Positions 25,649-35,795 are shown, counted from the first letter of the stretch. The stretch: 64,000 nucleotides of DNA from an uncultured Spiribacter sp. (GCA_937884605.1 CALGDM010000005.1:62001-126000), one strand, 5' to 3'. Notes: generated from the sequence alone by a model not told the origin. A program made the numbers and translations.

Positions 25649-27222
25649 CTCATAAAGGCATCAAGCCGGCAGCGCGGCTGTGGCAGTCGGTCATGACGTT
25701 CGGTAGCTGGACGCTTCTATCGCGATGCCTGGGACTGGCACGCGACATCGTACTGGGCGTGATTTTCGGGCCCTCGGCCGCGACGGACGCCTTTTTTGTG
25801 GCGTTCAAGATCCCCAACTTTCTGCGTCGACTGTTCGCCGAAGGCGCCTTCCAGCAAGCCTTTGTGCCGGTGCTGGCTGACGCCCGCCAACACGGTGGCG
25901 ACGCCGCGGTGCGGCAACTCCTCGGGCGTGTCAGCGGCTGTCTGGCAGTGATTCTGCTGGTCATGACGGCACTTGCCATGCTGGGCTCGCCGCTGCTCGT
26001 GCGGGTCTTCGCGCCGGGGTTTGTCGATCAGCCCGATCAGCTCGCGCTGACCGCCGAAATGCTTCGGCTCACCTTTCCCTATCTACTCTTGATCGCGCTG
26101 ACTGCCGCCGCCGCGGCCGTGCTCAACACCTACCAGTCCTTCGGTCCGCCGGCGTTTGCGCCGGTACTGCTGAATCTGTGCCTGATTGGCGCGGCCATTG
26201 GCCTTGCACCACGCCTTGAGGTCGGGGTGATGGCGCTGGCCCTGGCCGTGCCGGTGGCCGGCGCCCTGCAGTTGGCGTTGCAGCTGCCCTTTTTGTGGCG
26301 ACGTGGCGTGCTGGCCGCGCCCTGGCCGCGCTGGTCCGACCCGGGGGTGCGCCGGATCCTGCGCTTGATGGGGCCGACGCTGTTCAGTACATCGGTCCAG
26401 CAGATCAACCTCCTGCTTGACACCATCCTGGCGTCATTCCTGGTGGTGGGCTCGATCAGCTGGCTCTACTGGTCGGACCGGCTCATGGAGTTTCCGCTGG
26501 GGGTGTTCGGGATCGCCCTGGGGACGGTCATTCTGCCGCGGCTATCGGCCCAGCATGCCGAGGCCAGTCCCGAGCGTTTCAACGCCACGCTGGACTGGGC
26601 GCTGCGGTTGGCGCTGGTGATCATCGCGCCAGCCACGCTGGGCCTGATCGCGCTGGCCTCGCCGCTGCTGGCCACCCTGTTCGGTTATGGCGAATTCGGC
26701 GCTGCCGATGTCAACGCGGCCCACTGGAGCCTGATGGCCTATGGCATCGGGCTGTTCGGCTTCGTGCTGGTCAAGGTGCTGGTGCCGGGCTATTTCTCGC
26801 GCCAGGATACCCGTGGCCCGGTGCGCTGCGCGGTCATCGCGATGGGGGTCAACATGGTCCTCAGTGTCTCGCTGGTGGCGCTGCTGATCGGCACGGGGAT
26901 CGCCCACGCCGGTCTGGCGCTGGCGACGGGGCTGGCCGCGTGGGTGAACGCCGGTCTGCTGCTGCGAGGTCTGCGCCGGCAGGGCGTCTATCGACCGCTG
27001 CCCGGCTGGGGGCGACTCGTCCGGCGGGTGCTGGCGGCGCTGGTTGCAATGGCGCTGGGCCTGCAGGTTGTCGCCGGAGAGCCGGCCATGTGGCTGGCGC
27101 TCGACGCCCCCCTGCGGATCGCCTGGCTGATCGGGGTGATCGCGCTGGGCGCCGGGGTCTACGGGCTGGTGCTGTGGCTGCTCGGTCTGCGGCCGGGGGA
27201 GTTCCGGGAGCCTCAGGCATGA
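25642..27222 (+). CDS. murJ: Lipid II flippase MurJ
   Basis: A MOP-superfamily membrane protein of 526 residues with about 14 membrane segments that moves lipid II across the inner membrane. The N-terminal region contains SRCLGLARDIVLGVIFG and TDAFFVAFKIPNFLRRLFAEGAFQQAFVPV, strongly typical of MurJ. Later GPTLFSTSVQQINLLLD and YWSDRLMEFPLGVFGIALGTVILP are also conserved. It is divergent from rpsT and upstream of ribF, the standard gammaproteobacterial order. The ribosome site (AAGG, ~10 bases upstream) is weak. Confidence 0.95.
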   Translation: MSTHKGIKPAARLWQSVMTFGSWTLLSRCLGLARDIVLGVIFGPSAATDAFFVAFKIPNFLRRLFAEGAFQQAFVPVLADARQHGGDAAVRQLLGRVSGCLAVILLVMTALAMLGSPLLVRVFAPGFVDQPDQLALTAEMLRLTFPYLLLIALTAAAAAVLNTYQSFGPPAFAPVLLNLCLIGAAIGLAPRLEVGVMALALAVPVAGALQLALQLPFLWRRGVLAAPWPRWSDPGVRRILRLMGPTLFSTSVQQINLLLDTILASFLVVGSISWLYWSDRLMEFPLGVFGIALGTVILPRLSAQHAEASPERFNATLDWALRLALVIIAPATLGLIALASPLLATLFGYGEFGAADVNAAHWSLMAYGIGLFGFVLVKVLVPGYFSRQDTRGPVRCAVIAMGVNMVLSVSLVALLIGTGIAHAGLALATGLAAWVNAGLLLRGLRRQGVYRPLPGWGRLVRRVLAALVAMALGLQVVAGEPAMWLALDAPLRIAWLIGVIALGAGVYGLVLWLLGLRPGEFREPQA

Positions 27223-27225
27223 ACA

Positions 27226-27255
27226 TGGCTGGATGGCCTTCGGCTCCCGTATACT
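27226..27255 (+). promoter_or_regulatory. Possible ribF-ileS promoter
   Basis: The 66-base gap between murJ and ribF contains TATACT (27250-27255), a near-consensus -10. The best -35 candidate, TGGCTG at 27226, is poor with an 18-base spacer. A promoter for the ribF-ileS-lspA-ispH run is plausible. Confidence 0.4.
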
Positions 27256-27288
27256 ATGGGTTGATCATGATCGGGTTGGATACAGAGC

Positions 27289-28242
27289 ATGGAACTCATC
27301 CGCGGCGCGCATAACCTCGAGCAGCGGCACCGGCCGTGCGTGGCCACCATTGGTACTTTCGACGGCATCCATCGCGGGCATCAGGCGGTGATCGAGGCCC
27401 TGCATGCGGCTGGTCGCCGTCTTCAGCGGCCGGCGACGGTCATTCTGTTCGAGCCCCAGCCGCGCGAATTCTTTACGCCGGATCGGGCGCCGGGGCGTAT
27501 CACCCGCCTGCGCGACAAGCTGCGTATCCTCGAGTCGCTGGGCGTCGAGCGTACGCTGTGTCTGCGCTTTGACCGCCGCCTTGCCCAGGAGCCGGCGGAG
27601 GATTTCATGCGCCGACTGCTGATCGATGCCCTGGATGTGCGGTTTCTCATGGTGGGGGATGATTTCCGCTTCGGGCATCGGCGCCGGGGCGATTTCGACA
27701 TGCTCCGCTCGGCGGCGCAGGCCTTCGGCTTTGAGCTCGAGCGCATGCCCACTGTTCACGACGGGGACTCGCGGGTCAGCAGCACCCGCGTTCGCGAAGC
27801 CCTGGAGGCGGGCGATCTCACCACCGCCGAGCGCCTGCTTGGCCATCGTCTGTGCATCACCGGGCGCGTGGCCCATGGCGAGGCGCTGGGCCGGGAACTG
27901 GGCTGGCCGACGGCCAACATCCGCTTTGGTCAGCATCCGCCGCCGATGCGCGGCATTTTCAACGTCCGGGTCCACGGCCTGGGCGAGCCGCGCCCCGGCG
28001 TCGCAAGTCTTGGAACGCGTCCCACCGTCAACGGCGTGGAGACGCTGCTTGAGACTTACCTGCTGGACTTCTCCGGGGATCTCTATGGCCGCCCCATCGA
28101 GGTCGAGTTCCTGACCCGCCAGCGCGGTGAAGAACGCTTCGACGGGCTCGATGCCCTCAAGGAACAGATTGCCGCGGATGTTGCCGCGGCCCGGACGTGG
28201 TTCGTGGACCACGGTTATCTCACAGCCAACAGCGCAGGATGA
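27289..28242 (+). CDS. ribF: Bifunctional riboflavin kinase / FAD synthetase
   Basis: RibF makes FMN and then FAD. The 317-residue protein has an N-terminal nucleotidyltransferase domain ([40 protein letters not shown]) and a C-terminal kinase domain ([20 protein letters not shown], a PTVNG motif, [21 protein letters not shown]). Its place directly before ileS is conserved in Gammaproteobacteria. Confidence 0.96.
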   Translation: MELIRGAHNLEQRHRPCVATIGTFDGIHRGHQAVIEALHAAGRRLQRPATVILFEPQPREFFTPDRAPGRITRLRDKLRILESLGVERTLCLRFDRRLAQEPAEDFMRRLLIDALDVRFLMVGDDFRFGHRRRGDFDMLRSAAQAFGFELERMPTVHDGDSRVSSTRVREALEAGDLTTAERLLGHRLCITGRVAHGEALGRELGWPTANIRFGQHPPPMRGIFNVRVHGLGEPRPGVASLGTRPTVNGVETLLETYLLDFSGDLYGRPIEVEFLTRQRGEERFDGLDALKEQIAADVAAARTWFVDHGYLTANSAG

Positions 28243-28246
28243 ATCC

Positions 28247-31066
28247 GTGAGCGATTACAAGGACACCCTCAACCTTCCGAGGACCGCATTTCCGATGCGC
28301 GCCGGCCTTGCCAAAAGCGAGCCCCGGCGCCTGGCGCGCTGGCGTGAGGAGGGCGTCTACGAGCGGTTGCGCGAGGCCCGTCGCGGCCGGACACGCTATG
28401 TCCTGCATGACGGCCCGCCCTATGCCAATGGCAGCATTCACATTGGCCACGCCGTCAACAAGATCCTCAAGGACGTGATTGTCAAAAGCCGCAGCCTGGA
28501 CGGCTTTGACTCGGTTTATGTGCCGGGCTGGGACTGTCACGGCCTGCCCATCGAGCACAAGGTCGAGCAGACCATCGGTAAGGCCGGCGAGGCGGTCAGC
28601 AATCGTGCCTTCCGCGACGCCTGTCGCGAGTTCGCCACCGAGCAGGTCGCCGGGCAGAGCGAAGATTTCCAGCGCCTGGGCGTGCTCGGCGACTGGCATA
28701 ACCCTTACCTGACCATGGCGCCCCGGACCGAGGCGAACATCCTGCGGGCACTCGGCGAGATCGTGCGCAACGGGCACCTCAAGCGCGGGTTCAAGCCAGT
28801 GCACTGGTGCATGGACTGCGGCTCGGCGCTGGCCGAGGCCGAGGTGGAATACGAAGCGCACACCTCGCCGGCCGTCGATGTGCGGTTTCGGGCGGTGGAC
28901 GGCGAAGGCCTGGCGCGGCGCTGTGGCGCCAGCGTCGATGTGGGCGATGCGCCGGTGTCGGTGATGATCTGGACCACCACGCCGTGGACGATTCCTGCCA
29001 ATCAGGCGGTGGCGCTGCACCCGCAGCTCGATTATGTGCTGGTGTCCGTGGAACACGGTCGCGAATACCTGCTGTTGGCCGAGGCGCTGCACGAGACGGC
29101 GCTGGGCCGCTATGGCGTCGAGCATTACGGCATCGTCGGTCGGTGCCGGGGCGAGCATCTCGAGGAACTGACCCTCGTGCATCCGTTTCTGGATCGCCAT
29201 GTGCCGCTGATCATGGGTGAACATGTCACCACCGAGGCCGGTACCGGCGCGGTCCATACGGCGCCGGATCACGGTGCCGATGATTTCGAGGTGGGGCAGG
29301 CCTACCACCTGCCGCTGGAAAACCCCATCGACGATGCCGGGCGTTTTCGCAGTGGCGAGTTTGCCGGGCAGTTCGTCTTTGATGCCAATCGCGGCATCGT
29401 CGAACGCCTTGAGGCAGCGGGTGCGTTGGCCCACCACGAGCCCTATGCCCACAGCTATCCCCACTGCTGGCGGCACAAGACACCGATCCTGTTCCGTGCG
29501 ACACCGCAGTGGTTTCTCAACCTCGAAGCCTCGCAGGTGCGCGAGCGCACCCTCGAAGCGCTGCCGCGGGTGGACTGGCATCCGTCCTGGGGCGAGGAGC
29601 GCATGGCCGCCATGGTCGCCAACCGGCCCGAGTGGTGCATCTCGCGGCAACGTAACTGGGGCGTGCCAATCGCGCTTTTCATCGATCGCGAGACCGGCGA
29701 GCCGCATCCGCAGACCGATCGCCTGATCGAGGCGGTGGCGCAGCGCATGGAACAGGACGGGATCGATGCCTGGTTCGAACTCGACGCCGGGGAGTTACTC
29801 GGCGACGAGGCCGAGCGCTACGAAAAGGTCACCGATATCCTCGACGTCTGGTTCGACTCGGGCACCACCCACGCCACGGTTCTGCGGGGGCGGGACGATC
29901 TGCAGTGGCCGGCGGATCTGTATCTGGAAGGCAGCGACCAGTACCGCGGCTGGTTTCAGTCGTCGCTGCTCACCGGCATGATGATCGACGGCAAACCGCC
30001 CTATAAGAGTGTGCTCACCCACGGCTTCACGGTGGACGAGCAGGGCCGCAAGATGTCCAAGTCCAAGGGCAATGTCGTCGCCCCCCAGTCGGTCATGAAT
30101 GCCCTGGGAGCGGACATCCTGCGACTGTGGGTAGCCTCGTCGGATTACACCGGCGAGATTGCCGTGTCCGATGACATCCTCAAACGCACGGCCGATGCCT
30201 ATCGGCGGCTGCGCAATACCGCGCGTTTCCTGCTGGCCAACCTCGACGGCTTTGAGCCGTCGGCCAATGCCCTGGCGCCCGAGCAGATGCTGGCGCTGGA
30301 TCGCTGGGTGGTCGACCGCGCCCTGCAGCTTCAGGAAGCCATCATCGATGATGCCCAGCGCTTCGATTTTCATCAGCTCTACCAGCGTGTCCACCATTTT
30401 TGCGTGCTCGATCTGGGCGGTTTCTACCTGGATGTGATCAAGGACCGCCAGTACACCACCGGGGCGGACAGCATCGCGCGGCGCTCGGCGCAGACGGCCC
30501 TGTGGCATATCGCCGAGGCGCTGGTCCGCTGGCTGATGCCGGTGCTGTCCTTCACCGCCGACGAGATCTGGGAGCATCTGCCCGGCGAGCATGCCGGAAC
30601 GGTCCTCGAGGCCGAGTGGTACGAGGGGCTCGTCCCGCTCGAGGATCGACTGATGAATCGCGCTTTCTGGGAAGACGTGCTGACGCTACGCGACGTGGTG
30701 GCAAAGCGGATCGAGGCCATGCGTAACGACCAGCAGCTGGGCGCGACGCTGGAGGCCGAGGTGGATCTGTACTGCCCCGAGCCGCTGGCGGCGCGCTGGC
30801 AAGCCCTGGGGGATGAGCTGCGGTTTGTCCTGATCACCTCGGCGGCGCGGGTGCATCCGGTCTCCGCGGCCGACGACCAGGCGCAGGCCGCGCACCTGGG
30901 CGACGGGACGCGCTTTTTGTTCAGCGTGCGGGCGAGTGGGCATGACAAGTGCGAGCGCTGCTGGCACCGGCGCCCTGACGTGGGAGAGGATCCGCAGCAC
31001 CCGACAATCTGCCCGCGCTGTGTCAGCAACATCGCTGGCGACGGTGAGACGCGCCGGTTCGTCTGA
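28247..31066 (+). CDS. ileS: Isoleucyl-tRNA synthetase
   Basis: A class I synthetase of 939 residues that charges tRNA-Ile and edits valine. It has HIGH at residues 65-68, the WDCHGLPIE motif, a CP1 editing domain with [18 protein letters not shown] at residues 602-606 and a C-terminal zinc finger ([12 protein letters not shown]). The start is GTG at 28247, four bases after the ribF stop, with AGGA upstream; the longer in-frame extension from 28127 lies in ribF. Stop and lspA start share one base. Confidence 0.97.
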   Translation: MSDYKDTLNLPRTAFPMRAGLAKSEPRRLARWREEGVYERLREARRGRTRYVLHDGPPYANGSIHIGHAVNKILKDVIVKSRSLDGFDSVYVPGWDCHGLPIEHKVEQTIGKAGEAVSNRAFRDACREFATEQVAGQSEDFQRLGVLGDWHNPYLTMAPRTEANILRALGEIVRNGHLKRGFKPVHWCMDCGSALAEAEVEYEAHTSPAVDVRFRAVDGEGLARRCGASVDVGDAPVSVMIWTTTPWTIPANQAVALHPQLDYVLVSVEHGREYLLLAEALHETALGRYGVEHYGIVGRCRGEHLEELTLVHPFLDRHVPLIMGEHVTTEAGTGAVHTAPDHGADDFEVGQAYHLPLENPIDDAGRFRSGEFAGQFVFDANRGIVERLEAAGALAHHEPYAHSYPHCWRHKTPILFRATPQWFLNLEASQVRERTLEALPRVDWHPSWGEERMAAMVANRPEWCISRQRNWGVPIALFIDRETGEPHPQTDRLIEAVAQRMEQDGIDAWFELDAGELLGDEAERYEKVTDILDVWFDSGTTHATVLRGRDDLQWPADLYLEGSDQYRGWFQSSLLTGMMIDGKPPYKSVLTHGFTVDEQGRKMSKSKGNVVAPQSVMNALGADILRLWVASSDYTGEIAVSDDILKRTADAYRRLRNTARFLLANLDGFEPSANALAPEQMLALDRWVVDRALQLQEAIIDDAQRFDFHQLYQRVHHFCVLDLGGFYLDVIKDRQYTTGADSIARRSAQTALWHIAEALVRWLMPVLSFTADEIWEHLPGEHAGTVLEAEWYEGLVPLEDRLMNRAFWEDVLTLRDVVAKRIEAMRNDQQLGATLEAEVDLYCPEPLAARWQALGDELRFVLITSAARVHPVSAADDQAQAAHLGDGTRFLFSVRASGHDKCERCWHRRPDVGEDPQHPTICPRCVSNIAGDGETRRFV

Positions 31067-31545
31067 TGCGCAGCGGACTGCGCTTCGGGCTGCTACTGGG
31101 GCTGATGGTGCTGATGGCGGATCAGGTCAGCAAATGGCTGGCATTCAACAGCCTGTCGCCGTACACGCCGGAGGCGCTGCTGCCGCTGGTCAATCTGACC
31201 CTCGCCTTCAATACCGGTGCGGCGTTCAGTTTTCTGGCCGATGCCGCGGGCTGGCAGCGCTGGCTGCTCATCGGCATTGCGGTCGCCGTCAGCTTGTATC
31301 TGCTCCACTGGCTGCGCAGTCTGGCGGGTGGGCGAAGCCTCGAGGCCGCCGGCCTGGGACTGATACTGGGCGGCGCCGTGGGCAACCTCATCGACCGCGT
31401 CCGGCTGGGCGCAGTGATCGACTTTATCGATATTCATTACGGCGGCTGGCACTGGCCGGCTTTCAACATTGCCGACGCGGCGATTACGGTGGGCGTCGTG
31501 ATGATCCTTCTGACGGCCTGGCTGGACTGGCGACGCGGTCGCTGA
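31066..31545 (+). CDS. lspA: Lipoprotein signal peptidase
   Basis: LspA is the inner-membrane aspartyl protease that cleaves prolipoprotein signal peptides after lipidation. The 159-residue protein has four membrane segments and the two catalytic aspartates in GAVGNLIDRVRLG and FNIADAAITVG, plus the FNTGAAFSF motif. Its ATG shares a base with the ileS stop. The fkpB gene often found after lspA is absent. Confidence 0.96.
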   Translation: MRSGLRFGLLLGLMVLMADQVSKWLAFNSLSPYTPEALLPLVNLTLAFNTGAAFSFLADAAGWQRWLLIGIAVAVSLYLLHWLRSLAGGRSLEAAGLGLILGGAVGNLIDRVRLGAVIDFIDIHYGGWHWPAFNIADAAITVGVVMILLTAWLDWRRGR

Positions 31546-31587
31546 GTCGCCGGGTCCCGACCCGATGCGCCATGGGAGACTCGCACA

Positions 31588-32571
31588 ATGCAGGAAATCA
31601 GACTCGCCAATCCCCGCGGCTTCTGCGCGGGCGTCGATCGCGCCATCAGTATCGTCGAGCAGGCGCTGGAGGCGTTCGGGCGGCCCATTTATGTCCGCCA
31701 CGAGGTCGTGCATAACCGCCTGGTGGTCGACGATCTGCGGGACAAGGGGGCAATCTTCGTCGAGGAACTCGACGGTGTTCCCGCAGGCTCGACGCTGATC
31801 TTCTCGGCCCACGGGGTGTCGCAGTCCGTCCGGGATGAGGCCGTGGAGCGCGGTCTGCATGTGTTTGATGCCACCTGCCCGCTGGTCACCAAGGTCCATA
31901 TGGAGGTGCGCAAGCATGCCCGGCAGGGCCGCGAGGTGATCCTGATCGGTCATGACGGCCATCCCGAAGTCGAGGGCACCATCGGCCAGTACGTGGGCGA
32001 GCGCTCCGAGCAGGGCGGTATCTACCTTGTCGAGACGCCGGCGGACGCCCAGGCGCTGGCGGTGAAAAATCCGGATGATCTGGCTTTTGTCACCCAGACC
32101 ACCCTGTCCATGGATGACACGGCATCGGTCATCGAGGCCCTTCAGGCCCGGTTTCCCCGCATCGAGGCGCCGCGCAAGGACGATATCTGCTACGCCACCC
32201 AGAATCGGCAGGATTCCGTGCGCGAGCTGGCCGGTGAAGTGGACGTGATGGTGATTGTGGGCTCGACCAACAGCTCGAACACGCGCCGCCTCACCGAGCT
32301 CTCGGAACGCCTTGGCGTGCCCGCCCACCAGATTGATCGGGCCGTCGAGCTTGAGCGCGCGTGGGTGGCCGACGCCGAGCGCATCGGAGTAACGGCGGGC
32401 GCCTCGGCGCCGGAATCATTGGTGCAGGCGGTCATCGACCAACTGGTTGAATGGGGTGCCGAGCGCCCGGACACCAGCGGCAGCTACACCGAGGATGTGG
32501 TGTTCTCCATGCCGCGGGATCTGTTGCGGGCCATCCCCAAACGCGGCGAGATCAAGACGGTCGCCGACTGA
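31588..32571 (+). CDS. ispH: 4-hydroxy-3-methylbut-2-enyl diphosphate reductase
   Basis: IspH (LytB) is the iron-sulfur enzyme of the last MEP-pathway step, making IPP and DMAPP. The 327-residue protein keeps the three cluster cysteines in [24 protein letters not shown] and [11 protein letters not shown], and the substrate-binding SAHGVS and [11 protein letters not shown] motifs. Its products feed ispA and ispB in this window. The stop abuts the stop of the convergent pilin-like gene. Confidence 0.97.
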   Translation: MQEIRLANPRGFCAGVDRAISIVEQALEAFGRPIYVRHEVVHNRLVVDDLRDKGAIFVEELDGVPAGSTLIFSAHGVSQSVRDEAVERGLHVFDATCPLVTKVHMEVRKHARQGREVILIGHDGHPEVEGTIGQYVGERSEQGGIYLVETPADAQALAVKNPDDLAFVTQTTLSMDDTASVIEALQARFPRIEAPRKDDICYATQNRQDSVRELAGEVDVMVIVGSTNSSNTRRLTELSERLGVPAHQIDRAVELERAWVADAERIGVTAGASAPESLVQAVIDQLVEWGAERPDTSGSYTEDVVFSMPRDLLRAIPKRGEIKTVAD

Positions 32572-33093
32572 TCAGCAGGCCGACGCCGTGGCGCGCTCGA
32601 TGCGGGCGCGTCCAGCGGCATTGACGATCATCGATCGGGCCGCGCGGAACTGGCCCGACGGGGTGCGCTGACAAAGCGACAGCGTGCCCATCTGCAGGCT
32701 GCCGCGGGGACGCCGAGTGGCGCCATTGGCCTGGTAGTGCAGGGCGGTGCCAATGCCGCTGTTGGCGGATGCGGTGATTGAAGCGGGCAGGGCCGCCGCG
32801 CTCGCAAGTCGCTCTTCGCCCGGTTGACGACGGCCGTCACCGTTCGTATCGACAAAGATCATCCAGCCCTTGTGCCAGGCGTTTTCGGTGGCGGTTATCA
32901 CCACCGATCCCCCCCGTGCCACCGCCGCGTGGCGGGCATGCCGAACCGCACCATGCAGCCGGTCGGTGGCGGCGTCGAGTCGAGCCTTGTGGGCGAGGCT
33001 GGAGAATCCTGGCGCACTCAGCATGGCGAGCACTGCCACCATCGACAGGGTGATGAGTAATCCGAGCAGGGTATGGCCGTTCTGTGTCGACAT
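32572..33093 (-). CDS. fimT: FimT/GspH-like minor pilin
   Basis: A 173-residue type IV pilin-like protein with a class III leader (MSTQNG), a hydrophobic N-terminal helix and a GspH/FimT-type globular domain (KGWMIFVDTNGDGRRQPGE is typical of GspH/FimT). The processed N-terminus would be H-T-L-L-G: Phe+1 is replaced by His and the nearly invariant Glu+5 by Gly. Near the C-terminus GRAR (residues 161-164) matches the GRxR motif linked to DNA binding in FimT of transformable bacteria. The ATG at 33093 is chosen over a TTG at 33099. The symbol is tentative. Confidence 0.75.
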   Translation of the reverse strand: MSTQNGHTLLGLLITLSMVAVLAMLSAPGFSSLAHKARLDAATDRLHGAVRHARHAAVARGGSVVITATENAWHKGWMIFVDTNGDGRRQPGEERLASAAALPASITASANSGIGTALHYQANGATRRPRGSLQMGTLSLCQRTPSGQFRAARSMIVNAAGRARIERATASAC

Positions 33094-33185
33094 TGGCAAT
33101 CGCCGTGGCCCCGGTGGTCTCTCAATCTAGCGCACTGGTCCGGCGCGGCGAGGCCCGCCGGTCGGAATCTGTCAGATTGCGGCCC

Positions 33186-33659
33186 ATGCGCCATTCAAAC
33201 GGATTTACGTTGCTTGAGATGCTGATCGCCCTGGCAATTGTGGGCATTCTTGCCCTGGTCGCCGTACCGGCGTACCTCCAGCCTGTGAGTCGGGTCGAGT
33301 CAACCCAGGCTGGCGCCTGCCTGCTCGAACTAGCCAGCCAACTGGATCGGCATCGCCTGAAAACCAAAGCCTATGAGGGCTTTTCCGTGGCCGACTCGCC
33401 GGCGGCCTGCCGGTTGCGCCTGTCGGATCGCTACCGGTTTGAGGCGGGTGTGCCCGGAGACCCGGTCTGGGGAGGTATCACCACCGATCCGGTGGCCTGG
33501 CAGCTGCGGGTCCGGCCGCGGGCCGCCAACGGGCGGATGGCCAACGCGCCGGGGTGTGCCGCTCTGGTGGTGCGCGATGACGGCCGCCGTGGGGTAATGG
33601 CTGACCTCGCGGGGGGTGTTGAGACCGCGGTGGATCCGGTTCGGCGCTGCTGGCGCTAG
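33186..33659 (+). CDS. PilE-like type IV minor pilin
   Basis: A 157-residue prepilin-like protein. MRHSNG is the leader, GFTLLEMLIALAIVGILAL the cleavage site and hydrophobic helix, with the normal Phe+1 and Glu+5. Four cysteines lie in the globular part, the last near the C-terminus (RRCWR), like the disulfide pairs of PilE-type minor pilins. It is divergent from the FimT-like gene. In Pseudomonas a pilE-containing minor pilin cluster also follows ispH, but pilV, pilW, pilX and pilY1 are not here. The ribosome site is weak. Confidence 0.78.
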   Translation: MRHSNGFTLLEMLIALAIVGILALVAVPAYLQPVSRVESTQAGACLLELASQLDRHRLKTKAYEGFSVADSPAACRLRLSDRYRFEAGVPGDPVWGGITTDPVAWQLRVRPRAANGRMANAPGCAALVVRDDGRRGVMADLAGGVETAVDPVRRCWR

Positions 33660-33661
33660 CC

Positions 33662-33690
33662 TTGTCTGAACCGCGCGCCTCGTCTACTAT
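33662..33690 (+). promoter_or_regulatory. tRNA-Thr promoter
   Basis: TTGTCT (33662-33667) and TACTAT (33685-33690) are 17 bases apart and the -10 ends 12 bases before the mature tRNA 5' end. The match and spacing suit a tRNA promoter. Confidence 0.6.
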
Positions 33691-33702
33691 TATGCACCGG
33701 TT

Positions 33703-33778
<76 letters not shown>

Positions 33779-33795
33779 GCTCTCCCACCGCCGTA

Positions 33796-35499
33796 TTATC
33801 TTCCCAGACCAAACACCAGCAGCAGGGCAAGGACCACCGCCGTCCACAGTGCCATGGAGCCGGTCGGCCAGCTGCGTAGGGGCCAGCCGCTGAGGCGCAG
33901 ATGGGTGGCCCAGTCCTCGAGGGCCTGAAAGCGGACCATGAATGCCTGCCGGGCGGCGGCGTCAACCGCGCGGATCCCGGCGCCCAGCCGGTCCAGCGCT
34001 CGTTTGCCCGGCACGCGGTAGAACCAGTCCAGGTCGAGGCTGATCTTGTCCTTGCCGCCGAGCACGCCCACCAGCAGGAAGAATCCCAGCCCGGTGAACA
34101 GCAGCAACTGCATTTCCTTGATCAGATGACCGGCGGTATAGGCCTCATATTCCACCGGATAGGGCAGGATGGCGTACAGCCACCCGGGCGCGATGCCGAT
34201 GACAAAGCAGAGCAGCGCCGCGATCCCCATCGCGATGCGCATGTTCAACGGCGCCTCCGGCGGTCGTAGCCCCGAATCCCGGCCCATGAAGGTGTACCAC
34301 GGGAGCTTCAGGGTCGTGCTCATGAAGGTGCCCACGCCTGCCAGCGTCATCAGCAGAAAGATCACTCCGCGCCCCTCCACCGCCGCGGCTTCGATGATCA
34401 TGGTCTTGCTGACGAAGCCGCTGAACAGCGGGAAGGCCGAGATTGACAGACCGCCGACCATGTAGAGCAGAAAGGTCAGGGGCATCGTGCGGTAGAGCCC
34501 GCCGAGTTCGGTCAGACGGCTACGCCCGGTCATCTGCAGGACGGCGCCGGCGCCCATCAGCAGTAGCGCCTTGTAGAGGATATGGGTGAAGGCGTGGGCG
34601 GTCGTGCCACTGATGGCCAGCGCGCTGCCCAATCCGACACCCGCGACCATGTAACCGACCTGGCTGATGATGTGATACGACAGCAGCCGGCGGATATCAT
34701 TGACCAGAAACGCATAGATGACGCCGTAAAGCGTCATGAATACACCCAGCCACACCAGTAGCTCAGTGCCGGGAAAGCCTCGCGCCAGCACATAGACCGC
34801 CGTCTTGGTGGTAAAGGCACTGAGAAAGACCGTGCCGGTAACCGTGGCTTCGGGGTAGGCATCCGGCAGCCAGGCATGCAGCGGTGGCGCCGCGGCATTG
34901 ATCAGGAATGCCACCAGAATCAGATAAAAGGCCGGTCCGCCGCCGTCGAGCGCCTCGAAGGCGAGGCTGCCGGTATGAAGCCAGTAGGCGATAATGCCCG
35001 CGAGCAGCAGCATGCCCCCCAGGGCATGGATGATCAGATAACGGAAGCCGGCCTCGTAGGCGGCTTGCCGGCGACGTCGCCAGATCAGCCACACCGAGGC
35101 GATCATCATGATTTCCCAGAATACGTACAGGGTGATCAGGTCACCGGCAAACACCGCCCCCAGGCCTGACGCCGCGTAGAACGCTGCCGCTACGTGCTGG
35201 GCCCCGTCGTTGACCTGTAGCGCGAACACGTTGCCGATGAAAATGATCAGCGCAAAGACGTAAGCGAAAGCAAGACTGAGCTTGTCGACCCGCAATGGCA
35301 CCAGCTCGAGCCCGGCGAGCTCGAGGCGAACGGTCAGGCCAGCGGGCAGCGCGACAACCGCCCCAAGCACCAGCAGTGGCAGAATCAGCTGCCAGAGCTG
35401 GCGCGACCGCCCCTGAAGCACCGCCAGGGGCAAGGCACCCAGCATCAGCAGCAGCGCGGGATGCAGCCACTCACCCACGATCAGAGGCTCCGTGATCAT
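33796..35499 (-). CDS. Third Mrp-type antiporter large subunit (MrpD/NuoL-M-N family)
   Basis: A ~567-residue polytopic protein of the proton-translocating NuoL/M/N and Mrp antiporter family, last in the antiporter operon. It has about 14 membrane segments, FWEIMMIASVWLIW (the conserved membrane Glu), INAAAPPLHAWLPDAYPEA, the VNDIRRLLSYHIISQVGYM segment and HILYKALLLMGAGAV (conserved Lys). A soluble C-terminal stretch precedes a final helix. The ATG at 35499 overlaps the previous gene by 29 bases; a GTG at 35478 has GGAG 9 bases upstream and may be the real start. It resembles proteins named antiporter subunit D, distinct from the two upstream paralogues. Confidence 0.85.
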   Translation of the reverse strand: MITEPLIVGEWLHPALLLMLGALPLAVLQGRSRQLWQLILPLLVLGAVVALPAGLTVRLELAGLELVPLRVDKLSLAFAYVFALIIFIGNVFALQVNDGAQHVAAAFYAASGLGAVFAGDLITLYVFWEIMMIASVWLIWRRRRQAAYEAGFRYLIIHALGGMLLLAGIIAYWLHTGSLAFEALDGGGPAFYLILVAFLINAAAPPLHAWLPDAYPEATVTGTVFLSAFTTKTAVYVLARGFPGTELLVWLGVFMTLYGVIYAFLVNDIRRLLSYHIISQVGYMVAGVGLGSALAISGTTAHAFTHILYKALLLMGAGAVLQMTGRSRLTELGGLYRTMPLTFLLYMVGGLSISAFPLFSGFVSKTMIIEAAAVEGRGVIFLLMTLAGVGTFMSTTLKLPWYTFMGRDSGLRPPEAPLNMRIAMGIAALLCFVIGIAPGWLYAILPYPVEYEAYTAGHLIKEMQLLLFTGLGFFLLVGVLGGKDKISLDLDWFYRVPGKRALDRLGAGIRAVDAAARQAFMVRFQALEDWATHLRLSGWPLRSWPTGSMALWTAVVLALLLVFGLGR

Positions 35500-35776
35500 C
35501 GCCGCTGTGATCGTCATCGCCATAGTAGTCCGGCCGCCGATAGACCAGGCCATAGCCAATGGCCTTATACACGCCAATCAGCAGCAGGGCCCCCAGAAAA
35601 GCGAATACCGCCGTGAATCCGGGTATGCCATCCCAGGGAAAGCGGCTGTAATGCGACGGCTTGAGCACGTCGAGCAGCACCGATAGGCCCATGAGGCCGA
35701 TCATTGTCCCTCGCACCAGCCGGCCGTGCCGGACCAGTGCATCGATGAGGGCGGCGGTCGCGGTCGTCATTTTCAT
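35471..35776 (-). CDS. Unassigned small membrane protein in the Mrp operon
   Basis: I do not recognise this 101-residue protein. It has a basic N-terminus, a hydrophobic segment around residues 22-38, a short loop with SHYSRFPWDGIPG, and a second membrane segment around residues 53-72. Its polar tail is rich in Asp, His and Gly (DYYGDDDHSGDDHG). AGGAA stands 4-5 bases before the ATG at 35776, supporting expression. It lies between two large antiporter subunits and overlaps the start of the second, so it is likely translated with them as an accessory or assembly subunit. That role is inferred from context only. Confidence 0.75.
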   Translation of the reverse strand: MKMTTATAALIDALVRHGRLVRGTMIGLMGLSVLLDVLKPSHYSRFPWDGIPGFTAVFAFLGALLLIGVYKAIGYGLVYRRPDYYGDDDHSGDDHGASDRG

Positions 35777-35795
35777 GCGCGCTTCCTTGCGGTCA

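Noticed and set aside
26130-26907. Minus-strand frames opposite murJ
   Set aside because: Coding shadows; no hydrophobic or domain pattern and no ribosome sites.
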